Below are positions 18,961 to 27,647 of a stretch of DNA of 64,000 bases, piece after piece (position 1 is the stretch's first letter; each line of letters begins with the position of its first letter). The notes beneath the pieces are model-generated. The model did not search any database. It saw only the letters and a list, made by a program, of their open reading frames with translations, and was not told where the DNA came from. The stretch comes from Treponema sp. (GTDB lineage: Bacteria > Spirochaetota > Spirochaetia > Treponematales > Breznakiellaceae). The stretch is from positions 16,368 to 80,367 of the forward strand of contig JAAYUZ010000053.1 in the NCBI GenBank assembly GCA_012517385.1, in the 5' to 3' direction. Position numbers and translations under genes: made by a program.

Positions 18961-21219
18961 ATGAAAGAAATGAGTCTAATTTCACAGGGAGTTCTTGGAT
19001 ACGGCTTTGTAAATCCCGAATATATCCCTGAAGGCGCCGATGAATACTGGCAGAGAAACCAGCAAATTGGTGAACGGGCTAAACAGTGGCGTAAACTGCG
19101 TTCCGATGAGATTGCTGTTTTAGTAAAAAACAACAATTTTTGCTCCAATTGGGACAATTTCTTCGTAAGCGACCCCTTTAATCCCCACCTTATTCGAAAT
19201 TCTCAATTTTATGGTCTCGTTCGCCTCGGTGCAGTCCGGGATAACCTGCTCCAGTACCATGACTATAAAATACCGGCAGGTATTAGAGACAGCACCATCA
19301 TATCCTGTGATATCGGCGACGACTGCGCCATTCAAAACTGTCCCTATATTTCACACTACATCATCGGAGACCAGGTTATTATCAGCCGGGTAGATGAAAT
19401 TCAGGTCTCTAACCATGCTAAATTCGGCAACGGTATCCTTACCACTGGTGAAAGCGAGGATGTACGGGTCTGGATTGATGTGATGAATGAGGCGGGCGGA
19501 CGCTCCATTCTGCCCTTTGTTGACATGATTCCCGCCGATGCTTACCTGTGGGCTGCCTACCGGGATGATGCCGCCCTGGTAGCTCAGCTTAAGGAAATAA
19601 CCCAGCGGCAATACGGAGCCGGCCGGGGGCGCTATGGCACCATTGGTTCCTGGTCTGTCATTAAGGGCTGCGGCATCATAAAGGATGTGGCTATTGGGGA
19701 CTGTGCCTATATAAAGGGAGCCAATAAACTTAAAAATCTGACGATTCTTTCCAGTGAGGATGAGCCAACCCAGATCGGCGAAGGGGTGGAACTGGTCAAT
19801 GGCATCATCGGCTATGGGTGCCATGTTTTCTATGGCTGCAAGGCGGTTCGCTTTGTTATGGGCCGCAACAGCAACCTCAAATACGGCGCCCGGCTCATCC
19901 ACTCCGTTCTGGGTGATAATTCCACCGTCTCCTGCTGTGAGATGCTGAATAATCTTATTTTCCCCGCCCATGAACAGCACCATAATAATTCGTTCCTTAT
20001 CGCCAGTCTTGTGCAGGGCCAATCCAACATTGCCGCGGGGGCGACCATCGGGTCCAACCATAACAGCCGGGCCAACGATGGCGAAATCCGGGCAAACCGG
20101 GGATTCTGGCCGGGTCTGTCGGTAACACTTAAGCATCCAAGCCGGTTTGCATCCTATGTCCTCATCGCAAAGGGAGATTACCCCTACGAGCTCGACATAC
20201 CCCTTCCTTTTGCCTTAGTAAACCATGATGTAGCCCGGGACCGGCTTGAGATCATGCCTGCCTACTTCTGGATGTACAATATGTATGCCCTGGAACGAAA
20301 TGCCTGGAAGGCCGCTAGCCGGGATAAACGGGTGGTGAAAATTCAGAGAATTGAAACGGACTATCTTGCCCCGGATACGGCGGAGGAGATTCTGCATGCC
20401 ATGGAGCTGTTGGAACTCTGGACCGGCCGGGCAGCCCTCTTTGCGGGGGGCGAAAACCCCGAGGCATACACCGAATCGGCCCTGCGGAACCTGGGAAGGA
20501 ACCTGCTTTCCGCAGCGGAAAACCGTATGGGCGGTCTCGAAGTGTATGCCGAAGGTCTTGAACGGCATAAGCGACCTGCTCTTATTGTAAAACCCCGCAA
20601 GGCCTGGCGGGCCTATAACCGGATGTTGCGCTACTATGCCCTGAAAGGCCTCCTTGCCTACGCGGAAGCCCGCCCCGATGAGGCAGTCCCTGAACTTTTG
20701 GCTGAACTGGATGGGGAGTACAGTGCCCGGGGTAAAAAACGGGAAACGGGCTGGGTGAACCTGGGCGGTCAGATTGTCCCCGAGCCCAAAGTTGATGAGC
20801 TGCGGCGGGATATAGGCGAAGGAAAGCTCGACTCCTGGGATGCAATTCATGCCCGTTATGACGCCATGGCTGCAGAATATCTGCACGATAGGGCTATCCA
20901 TGCCTGGGCTCTGCTCCTGGAACTTCCTCCAATGGATGGGGCTGCACCCTTTACCGCTGATGGGCTACTGCATGGCCGGGATCTAAAAACCTTGATAGCA
21001 GAAGGCCGGGAAATCAGAGGCTGGATTTCGAATGAGGTGTATAAAAGCCGGGCCAAGGATTGGCAGGATCCCTTCCGTAAAATCACCTTCCGCAATGATG
21101 CTGAAATGGAAGCTGTTTTGGGGCGGGTAGAGGACAACCCCTTCATCAATATGGCAAGAAAAGAAACAGAGGCCTTTGAAAAACGGCTGGATAGGCTGGA
21201 GCAGCGTTTCAAGGTGTGA
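18961..21219 (+). CDS. DUF4954-like protein with left-handed beta-helix (hexapeptide) region
   Basis: 752 aa; hexapeptide-like stretches (SIIS/CDIGDDCAIQNC, KDVAIGDCAYIKGANKLKNLTIL, IAAGATIGSNHNSRANDGEI). Confidence 0.75.
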   Translation: MKEMSLISQGVLGYGFVNPEYIPEGADEYWQRNQQIGERAKQWRKLRSDEIAVLVKNNNFCSNWDNFFVSDPFNPHLIRNSQFYGLVRLGAVRDNLLQYHDYKIPAGIRDSTIISCDIGDDCAIQNCPYISHYIIGDQVIISRVDEIQVSNHAKFGNGILTTGESEDVRVWIDVMNEAGGRSILPFVDMIPADAYLWAAYRDDAALVAQLKEITQRQYGAGRGRYGTIGSWSVIKGCGIIKDVAIGDCAYIKGANKLKNLTILSSEDEPTQIGEGVELVNGIIGYGCHVFYGCKAVRFVMGRNSNLKYGARLIHSVLGDNSTVSCCEMLNNLIFPAHEQHHNNSFLIASLVQGQSNIAAGATIGSNHNSRANDGEIRANRGFWPGLSVTLKHPSRFASYVLIAKGDYPYELDIPLPFALVNHDVARDRLEIMPAYFWMYNMYALERNAWKAASRDKRVVKIQRIETDYLAPDTAEEILHAMELLELWTGRAALFAGGENPEAYTESALRNLGRNLLSAAENRMGGLEVYAEGLERHKRPALIVKPRKAWRAYNRMLRYYALKGLLAYAEARPDEAVPELLAELDGEYSARGKKRETGWVNLGGQIVPEPKVDELRRDIGEGKLDSWDAIHARYDAMAAEYLHDRAIHAWALLLELPPMDGAAPFTADGLLHGRDLKTLIAEGREIRGWISNEVYKSRAKDWQDPFRKITFRNDAEMEAVLGRVEDNPFINMARKETEAFEKRLDRLEQRFKV

Positions 21220-21312
21220 GGTCCTACGTGTAAGGTTCTACGTGTGAGGTACAGCAGCCAACCCCGCATGATTTGTGGTCGCGGCTGCAGCAATGGCTCT
21301 ACGATGAAAGCC

Positions 21313-22902
21313 CTAGTCCTGACTCAGGATGGCCTCCGCTACCCGGATGCCATCCATGGCGGCGGACATGATGCCCCCCGCATAGCCCGCCCCCTCACCT
21401 GCGGGGTACAGGCCCCGAATTGCCGATTGGCATGACTCATCCCGCAGTATCCGCAGAGGGCTCGAGGTCCTAGTCTCTACCCCGGTAAGGAGGGCGTCGG
21501 GCCGGTCAAAACCTGCGATGGACTTGCCAAAACGGCTTATGCCTTCCACAAGCCCCCGGCTTACAAAGTCTGGCAAACACTGGCGCAGGTTTGCCAGGCT
21601 CCAGGCTCTGGTTGCGGTGGGGTGTATTGCCCCGAGCTTTGTACTTGGTCGTTCCTCAAGAAAATCCTGCCAGAGCTGAACCGGCAGAGCATAGGTGGCT
21701 CCGGCAATACAGTACGCCGCCGCTTCCCAGTGCCGCTGAAATTCCACCCCCCCGAGTATCCCCGGATACCCGAAATCTTCTGGTCCCACGGCAACTACCA
21801 TGGCCGCATTGGCATTTATTCCATCCCGGGCAAAATAACTCATCCCGTTACAGACCACGCCGCCCCGCTCGGAGCTTGCGTTTACGACGGTGCCTCCGGG
21901 GCACATACAGAAACTGTACACGCCCCGGTTGTCGCCGGTACGCCCTGCCAATCTGTAATCCGCCACCGGAAGGGCAGGGTGGTTCCAGAATCTGCCGTAC
22001 TGGGACCGGGAAATCATCTCCTGGGGGTGTTCTATCCGCAGTCCGATGGCAAAGGCCTTCCGTTCCATTGGAACACCCTGCCTTGCCAGCATGGCAAAGG
22101 TGTCCCGGGAACTGTGACCTGGAGCAAGTACCAGGGTATCCGCAGGAATCCATTCGGACCCGTTCACGAGGACCCCGGTGAGCCTCCCCTGGGTAAGCCG
22201 GATATCATCGAGCCGGGTCCTGAAACGGAAGGTTCCTCCGAGTTGCTGTATCTTTCTTCGTAAACCCGCCACAACCTTTATCAGCTGATCCGTACCTACA
22301 TGGGGTTTCGCCAGGATGCCGATCTCTGGCGGGGCTCCCGCGGCGATTAATTCCCGGATCACCTTGCGATTCCGTCCCCGTTCATCCTTAACCTGGGTGG
22401 TTAACTTCCCGTCCGAATAGGTTCCAGCCCCGCCTTCGCCAAATTGAATATTTGATTCGGGGTCCAGGTCTGCCCCTTCTGTAAAGGATCGGATTTTTTC
22501 ATCCCTCACCTCCACAGGGTCACCCCGTTCAAGTACAATTGGGGCAAGCCCTGCTTCAGCCAAAATGAGGGCGGCAAAAAGCCCCGCAGGTCCGGTGCCG
22601 ACCACGACTGGCGGTACGGGAAAGCTCCTTCGGGGCGTGGGGCCCGAGTAGATTGGTTCGGGGCCTACCGCAGTAGCCACCGAGGATGGAATTGTACACT
22701 GTTTTGTATGATCAATATCTGCTAATAGACCATAAACAATTTTTATATGTTCCTTGTCCCGTGCATCAATCGATTTTCGCTCTATTCGAAGTTCCCGCAG
22801 GGCATTGGGAGAAATTTTCAGCAATTTTACTACCCGTTTTCTCAATTCACCTTCATCGGCATCGGGCGAAAGACCGATCTGGGATATCCTATAGAGACTC
22901 AT
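21313..22902 (-). CDS. FAD-dependent dehydrogenase (COG2509-like)
   Basis: VVVGTGPAGLFAALILAEAGLAPIVLERG dinucleotide-binding fold; NIQFGEGGAGTYSDGKLTT; C-terminal LYPAGEGAGYAGGIMSAAMDGIRVAEAI. Confidence 0.9.
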   Translation of the reverse strand: MSLYRISQIGLSPDADEGELRKRVVKLLKISPNALRELRIERKSIDARDKEHIKIVYGLLADIDHTKQCTIPSSVATAVGPEPIYSGPTPRRSFPVPPVVVGTGPAGLFAALILAEAGLAPIVLERGDPVEVRDEKIRSFTEGADLDPESNIQFGEGGAGTYSDGKLTTQVKDERGRNRKVIRELIAAGAPPEIGILAKPHVGTDQLIKVVAGLRRKIQQLGGTFRFRTRLDDIRLTQGRLTGVLVNGSEWIPADTLVLAPGHSSRDTFAMLARQGVPMERKAFAIGLRIEHPQEMISRSQYGRFWNHPALPVADYRLAGRTGDNRGVYSFCMCPGGTVVNASSERGGVVCNGMSYFARDGINANAAMVVAVGPEDFGYPGILGGVEFQRHWEAAAYCIAGATYALPVQLWQDFLEERPSTKLGAIHPTATRAWSLANLRQCLPDFVSRGLVEGISRFGKSIAGFDRPDALLTGVETRTSSPLRILRDESCQSAIRGLYPAGEGAGYAGGIMSAAMDGIRVAEAILSQD

Positions 22903-22962
22903 GGGAGCTCCAAAAATCCGGCGAGTTGTCAGATACGAAAAAACAAATCATAATACCAGTAT

Positions 22963-24468
22963 ATGAAAAGTATCAGTGATTATACCAGTACCACCTCCGC
23001 CATGGAGCTCTATACCTTTTTAGCAGAAGCTGTTCTTGAAGAACGGATTCAAACCTTCTCCGAGTTGATGGAATGGGTAGCCCCCTTGCCGCGGGACGCC
23101 CGTTTTAATGCGGTTATACCCCGGATTTTTAAGCTGCTCCGGAAATTGAACTGGGGCTTTTTCCGGGATATAGACCCCGAAACTTATCCAAAGATTTGGA
23201 AAGAAGTGGTTATCCCCCATAAGGAATTAAAACAGTTCGGTGATCTGAAGCGAAACCTTACTATTTCTGATGTCTATGTGGGAATTCTGGATCTGCATGG
23301 GTATACCAGATTTTGTGAGAAAAATAAAAATAACCTTTCCATGCTTCAGATGCTGGATGATATTATCCAGGTTGATTTACTGAACATTGCAAAATCCTAC
23401 AATGTGGTGTTTCAGCGGCGCCAGGGTGATGAAATGGTACTGGTAGGCGCTTCTGCCTGTGATGTGCTGGCGGTAACTCTCCTTATTATCGATACCTTTG
23501 CAAAACGGCGCACCTTTAATGTGAATGAGCAGGCAGCCAATCACCGTACGGGCTATAAAATCATCCTGGAAGAGATGCATGTATCCGCGGGGATTGCGGG
23601 TGGCAAAAAATTTACCCCCTTCATCATCACCAAAGACGGGGATCTCTCTGGGGGTGTCATTAATACGGCAGCCCGGCTTCAGGGACGGGCCAATGAATTG
23701 TCGGGTTCCCGTTCCATGATTCTTGTCAGCAGAACCGTTTTCACTAACTTCACCAGTGAAATGAAGGCAGCTCCTCACCCCTTCTTTACCAAAACACCAA
23801 TCAAGTTTTTTGATTCAGGCTGGATAAGCTTTAAGGGCATTTCGGTAGCGGTCCATGAGGTACTATATACCGAACAGGATATGCGAAAGCTCCTGTATGA
23901 GGTCCAGATGACCGACCTCTATCGTGCCATAGAAGGGGGTCTCTGGAAGGATGGTATTTTTATCTCCCTCCTGTCCTTGATTTCCAAGGTCCTGCGGACC
24001 ATACCAAAAATCCGCATTGATGTTACAGAACAGGGGACCACCAGGACTCTTATAAATGAAGACCTCATCACATTTACCCAGGATACCCTTTCCACCTTCC
24101 GCCTTGCCCAGGATTACCGGAAAGCCCTTCATAATCTGGAAACTTTGGTTGGGTATTTAGATGAAATACCCCGTTTCGATCCCCTCTGTCTGGAATATGC
24201 CCATTCGATCCTCTATGAATACAGGAAAATACTCGCCCGTTATGAAGAACGGATTGAACCTAAAATTGAAGATAAGGTCCCTACGGTGCTGCCTGCTAAA
24301 TACCGAACCCTCTATGAGGAAGGCCGCCGCGGTGCGGAGGTGTACCAAAAACTGCGGGAACGGCTGTACCAGACCCTGACCCCTCTGGAAATCTCCCTGC
24401 TCTGGTCCAGTGTTATCGACAGCCTCCAGCAATCCCTGGATGTTTCGATCCATTCGGGGAAAAAATAA
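22963..24468 (+). CDS. Class III nucleotide cyclase-like domain protein
   Basis: VGILDLHGYTRFCEKN (metal Asp), QRRQGDEMVLVGAS (second metal Asp), GGVINTAARLQGRAN (transition-state Asn/Arg motif). Confidence 0.75.
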   Translation: MKSISDYTSTTSAMELYTFLAEAVLEERIQTFSELMEWVAPLPRDARFNAVIPRIFKLLRKLNWGFFRDIDPETYPKIWKEVVIPHKELKQFGDLKRNLTISDVYVGILDLHGYTRFCEKNKNNLSMLQMLDDIIQVDLLNIAKSYNVVFQRRQGDEMVLVGASACDVLAVTLLIIDTFAKRRTFNVNEQAANHRTGYKIILEEMHVSAGIAGGKKFTPFIITKDGDLSGGVINTAARLQGRANELSGSRSMILVSRTVFTNFTSEMKAAPHPFFTKTPIKFFDSGWISFKGISVAVHEVLYTEQDMRKLLYEVQMTDLYRAIEGGLWKDGIFISLLSLISKVLRTIPKIRIDVTEQGTTRTLINEDLITFTQDTLSTFRLAQDYRKALHNLETLVGYLDEIPRFDPLCLEYAHSILYEYRKILARYEERIEPKIEDKVPTVLPAKYRTLYEEGRRGAEVYQKLRERLYQTLTPLEISLLWSSVIDSLQQSLDVSIHSGKK

Positions 24469-24502
24469 TAATAGTACAACTACTGCATGTACATCTAAGG
24501 CT

Positions 24503-24546
24503 GCTCTTTCAAAACTCCCTGGGTTTTGAAAGAGCCTCTTTTTTTT
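24503..24546 (+). terminator. Intrinsic terminator
   Basis: gctctttcaaaac-tccctgg-gttttgaaagagc (13-bp perfect stem) followed by ctctttttttt. Confidence 0.93.
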
Positions 24547-24555
24547 AAAAAAGCC

Positions 24556-24604
24556 TTGACATCTATGTATTTTTGTATTAGTGTACTAAGTACATAGTAC
24601 ACTA
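24556..24604 (+). promoter_or_regulatory. Promoter -35 (TTGACA) and GntR-type operator palindrome
   Basis: TTGACA at 24556-24561; perfect inverted repeat TAGTGTACTA-AGTACA-TAGTACACTA at 24579-24604, just before the ABC/GntR operon. The -10 box is uncertain. Confidence 0.82.
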
Positions 24605-24617
24605 TGTAGGAGATTTT

Positions 24618-25469
24618 ATGTTAGAAGTCAAGAATCTTAATTTTGGTTATGGAAAACAACAGCTCTTTAAACAGCTCAGTTTATCCGTACAGCCAGGGCA
24701 GATAGTCGGTCTGCTTGGTCTTAACGGGGCTGGAAAAACCAGTCTGTTAAAATTGATCGCCGGAGCTTTATATCCCCAGGGGGGTGAAATCACCCTGTAT
24801 GGGAGATCCACCGGGCATCGACATCCCGATGTACTTGCGGATATCTATTTTGTTCCCGAAGATCCCTGGGGGCCGGCTTTAACTCCAGAGGCATGGCTGG
24901 ATCGTTTTGGGGTTTTCAGGCCCGCCATGAATCGTTCCCTTTTTTATTCACTTCTGGAAGAGTTCCAGGTAGATAAGGGGAAACTCATTTCCCGTATGTC
25001 CTATGGCCAGCGGAAAAAGTGTGCCTTAGCCCAGGCGATGGCCAGCGGCAGCCGCCTCATTCTGCTTGATGAGCCGACCAATGGTCTGGATATACCTTCT
25101 AAGGCACAGTTCCGCCGGTCCCTTTCGATGCTGGATCTTCAGGAGACCATGTTTGTTATTTCGACCCATCAAGCCCGGGATCTGGAAACAGTCCTGGATC
25201 CTATCTTAATTATTCATGAGGGGGCCCTGCTCTGTAAATTCCCCGCTGCAGTTGTACATGAGCGGTTTTCTGTCCGCAGGGTAGAAAGCCTTCAGGGCTT
25301 GCCGGTGGTATATGCAGAGCAGGGTGCCTTGGGGTACCAGGCGCTGCTTGCAGAACCTGGTGCCGGGGCAGACCTGGAGATGCTCTTTACTGCAGCAATC
25401 CATAATCCCGATGCATTCAGAAAAGCCCTTGAAAAGCAAGGTGAGAACATACCACAGGAGATACTTTAA
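24618..25469 (+). CDS. ABC transporter ATP-binding protein
   Basis: GLNGAGKTSLLKLIAGAL, MSYGQRKKCALAQAMASGSRLILLDEPTNGLD. Confidence 0.93.
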   Translation: MLEVKNLNFGYGKQQLFKQLSLSVQPGQIVGLLGLNGAGKTSLLKLIAGALYPQGGEITLYGRSTGHRHPDVLADIYFVPEDPWGPALTPEAWLDRFGVFRPAMNRSLFYSLLEEFQVDKGKLISRMSYGQRKKCALAQAMASGSRLILLDEPTNGLDIPSKAQFRRSLSMLDLQETMFVISTHQARDLETVLDPILIIHEGALLCKFPAAVVHERFSVRRVESLQGLPVVYAEQGALGYQALLAEPGAGADLEMLFTAAIHNPDAFRKALEKQGENIPQEIL

Positions 25470-25470
25470 G

Positions 25471-26256
25471 ATGAACAAAGAAATCTATCAGCAACCCTAT
25501 TCTGTTAAGCGCTTATACTTTTTAGTGAGAAATCGTCTGTTAGATGACATCAGCCCGATTCTTATCGTTGCAGCCGCTTTCCTTGCCTTAAACCTGCTGT
25601 TTTTGCTCTCTGCTCACCAATATACCCCTGGAACTGTAGGCAGCTGGGCCCTCATCATAGCTGTCGGCGGCATTTTCCTTGCGGGTAATGGGTTTTCGAA
25701 GATGCATGATGGCAAGGCCGGTACCGAATGGCTGCTTCTGCCGGCAAGCACTCTGGAAAAATATACCGCAGCGCTGGTCATGTACCTTATTGTGTATCCT
25801 GTCTTTGCCGCCCTGCTTGCATTTTTCGAAAGCCTGATATGCTCTGGCATTGGGTACCTGATGCATAAAAGTTCACTATGGCTTTTTAACCCCCTTACTG
25901 CAATTATCTGGGAACATTATCTTAATTATGCTTTTTTCGTGGTACTTGCCTTAGCAGGATCTGCCCGTTTCCGTAAATTTGCTGTGGGTAAAACAGCGGC
26001 AATCATGGTGAGTTTTATGCTTCTGGCTTCACTCTTGCTCGTGCTTGGGGCCCTTTTGTTCGATTCTGAGGGCAGACAAATACTGTATAACGGAATCAGG
26101 GGACATTCAATTGAAATACAACGGCCCCTTACTCTATCGAAAGAAAGCTCGTTGAAAATTCTGGGTAATATCTTTCTCGTAGGCACCGGACTCTTTGCCC
26201 TGGTCTATGGTTATGCGTTAGTCCGTGAAAAGGAGGCCCGTGATGAAGTTCAATGA
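25471..26256 (+). CDS. ABC transporter membrane subunit (uncharacterised)
   Basis: Starts at ATG 25471 (MNKEIYQQPYSVKRLYFLVRNRLL) immediately after the ATPase; about 6 TM segments. The track ORF start at 25312 is upstream and spurious. Confidence 0.8.
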   Translation: MNKEIYQQPYSVKRLYFLVRNRLLDDISPILIVAAAFLALNLLFLLSAHQYTPGTVGSWALIIAVGGIFLAGNGFSKMHDGKAGTEWLLLPASTLEKYTAALVMYLIVYPVFAALLAFFESLICSGIGYLMHKSSLWLFNPLTAIIWEHYLNYAFFVVLALAGSARFRKFAVGKTAAIMVSFMLLASLLLVLGALLFDSEGRQILYNGIRGHSIEIQRPLTLSKESSLKILGNIFLVGTGLFALVYGYALVREKEARDEVQ

Positions 26257-26617
26257 GGACCGGCCGATCTTTGAGCAGATTTCGCTCCTGTTGGAAGATC
26301 GTATTCTGGCCGGATCCTTTACTGAATCGGGTCGACTCCCTTCGGCACGGGAACTTGCCGCATCGCTGGAGGTGAATCCGAATACCGCCAGCCGTTCTCT
26401 GCAGCTGCTGGCTGATCAGGGCCTTGCCTATGCCGAACGAGGCGCAGGGTATTTTGTAGCACCGGGGGCAGCGGAAAAAATCAGAACCATGAGACGGGAG
26501 CGTTTTTTTTCTGAAGAACTCCCCCGAGTGTTTGCAATGATGGAAAGCCTCGGAATTCAGATTGATGAACTGGTGCCCCACTGGAAAAACTTTATACAAA
26601 TGAGGAAAGAGCCATGA
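26243..26617 (+). CDS. GntR-family (YtrA-type) transcriptional regulator
   Basis: aaaaggagg SD; MKFNEDRPIFEQISLLLEDRILAGSFTESGRLPSARELAASLEVNPNTASRSLQLLADQGLAYAERGAGYFV. Confidence 0.93.
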   Translation: MKFNEDRPIFEQISLLLEDRILAGSFTESGRLPSARELAASLEVNPNTASRSLQLLADQGLAYAERGAGYFVAPGAAEKIRTMRRERFFSEELPRVFAMMESLGIQIDELVPHWKNFIQMRKEP

Positions 26618-26709
26618 AAGTGATAAAATTAAGTAGCAAAGTATTACTGTTTTATGGGTTGTTTTGTGTTTTATTGTATTTCTTTACTATTTTATTGTTA
26701 ATTAAATAA
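26614..26709 (+). CDS. 31-aa single-TM small protein, translationally coupled to the GntR gene (ATGA overlap)
   Basis: ATG overlaps the GntR TGA; MKVIKLSSKVLLFYGLFCVLLYFFTILLLIK*. Below the ORF-track length cutoff. Confidence 0.45.
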   Translation: MKVIKLSSKVLLFYGLFCVLLYFFTILLLIK

Positions 26710-26726
26710 TTAGTAAATTTATTTAC

Positions 26727-26761
26727 ATTGGACCTGTTTGGTGGTACACTACAGGTCCAAT
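26727..26761. promoter_or_regulatory. Inverted repeat upstream of the DNA methyltransferase
   Basis: ATTGGACCTGT-13 nt-ACAGGTCCAAT, perfect 11-bp arms, ending 13 nt before the ATG. Confidence 0.6.
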
Positions 26762-26774
26762 ATGGGGAAATACT

Positions 26775-27647
26775 ATGGAATATACGATTACACAGCACAA
26801 TTTTTTTGAAATCTATGATATTGAAAGTACAGAATATTCCCCAAATAAATGCGTATTAAACGATACCACTACTGGTGTTTGGTTTTATCAAGCAGACTGC
26901 ATCGAGTTTATGGATATATTAATTCAGAAATTTCCTGAAGGAAAATTTGATCTTATCTTTGCAGACCCTCCATATTTTTTATCCAATGGCGGTATTACAT
27001 GTCATGCTGGCAAAATGGTAAAGGTTGATAAAGGTTCCTGGGATAAATCTCAAGGACCTGAACTGAATCATGAATTTAATCTGAATTGGCTTTCGCGGTG
27101 TCAAAAATTACTTAAACCTAATGGTACAATATGGGTTTCTGGAACCCATCATGTAATTCACTCTGTAGGTTTTGCCATGCAGCAACTGGGAATGAAAATT
27201 TTAAATGATATAACATGGGAAAAACCTAATCCTCCACCAAATCTATCCTGTCGCTATTTTACTCATTCAACTGAAACTATTATTTGGGCTGCAAAGAACG
27301 AGAGATCAAAACATTGTTTTAATTATGATGTTATGAAAAAAATGAATTCGGATAAACAAATGAAATCTGTTTGGACAATACCTGCTCCTTCTGCTGAAGA
27401 AAAAGTTTTTGGTAAACATCCAACACAAAAACCAATTCAGTTGTTAAACCGAATTATCCTTGCCAGTTCTTTGCCGGGAGACTTGGTGTTTGATCCTTTT
27501 GCCGGCAGTGCGACTACGGGAGTATCTGCAATACGAAATGGCCGTAAATTTGTTGGATGTGAACTTGAGGATGAATATATTACTATTGCTATACAAAGAA
27601 TTAATAATGAAATTGTAAATCGAGGCTTTTTAAAAAGCAACCTTTAA
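26775..27647 (+). CDS. Site-specific DNA adenine methyltransferase (beta-class, DpnA/M2.DpnII-like)
   Basis: DLIFADPPYFLSNGGITCHAGKMVKVDKGSWDKSQG (motif IV first), NPPPNLSCRYFTHSTETIIWA, KHPTQKPIQLLNRIILASS, C-terminal FDPFAGSATTGVSAIRNGRKFVGCE (motif I). Confidence 0.92.
   Translation: MEYTITQHNFFEIYDIESTEYSPNKCVLNDTTTGVWFYQADCIEFMDILIQKFPEGKFDLIFADPPYFLSNGGITCHAGKMVKVDKGSWDKSQGPELNHEFNLNWLSRCQKLLKPNGTIWVSGTHHVIHSVGFAMQQLGMKILNDITWEKPNPPPNLSCRYFTHSTETIIWAAKNERSKHCFNYDVMKKMNSDKQMKSVWTIPAPSAEEKVFGKHPTQKPIQLLNRIILASSLPGDLVFDPFAGSATTGVSAIRNGRKFVGCELEDEYITIAIQRINNEIVNRGFLKSNL

Noticed and set aside
20215-20901. 228-aa minus-strand ORF
   Set aside because: Antisense to the DUF4954-like gene, no recognisable motifs.
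21591-22263. 196-aa and 213-aa plus-strand ORFs
   Set aside because: Antisense shadows of the FAD-dependent dehydrogenase, low-complexity and Pro/Arg-rich.
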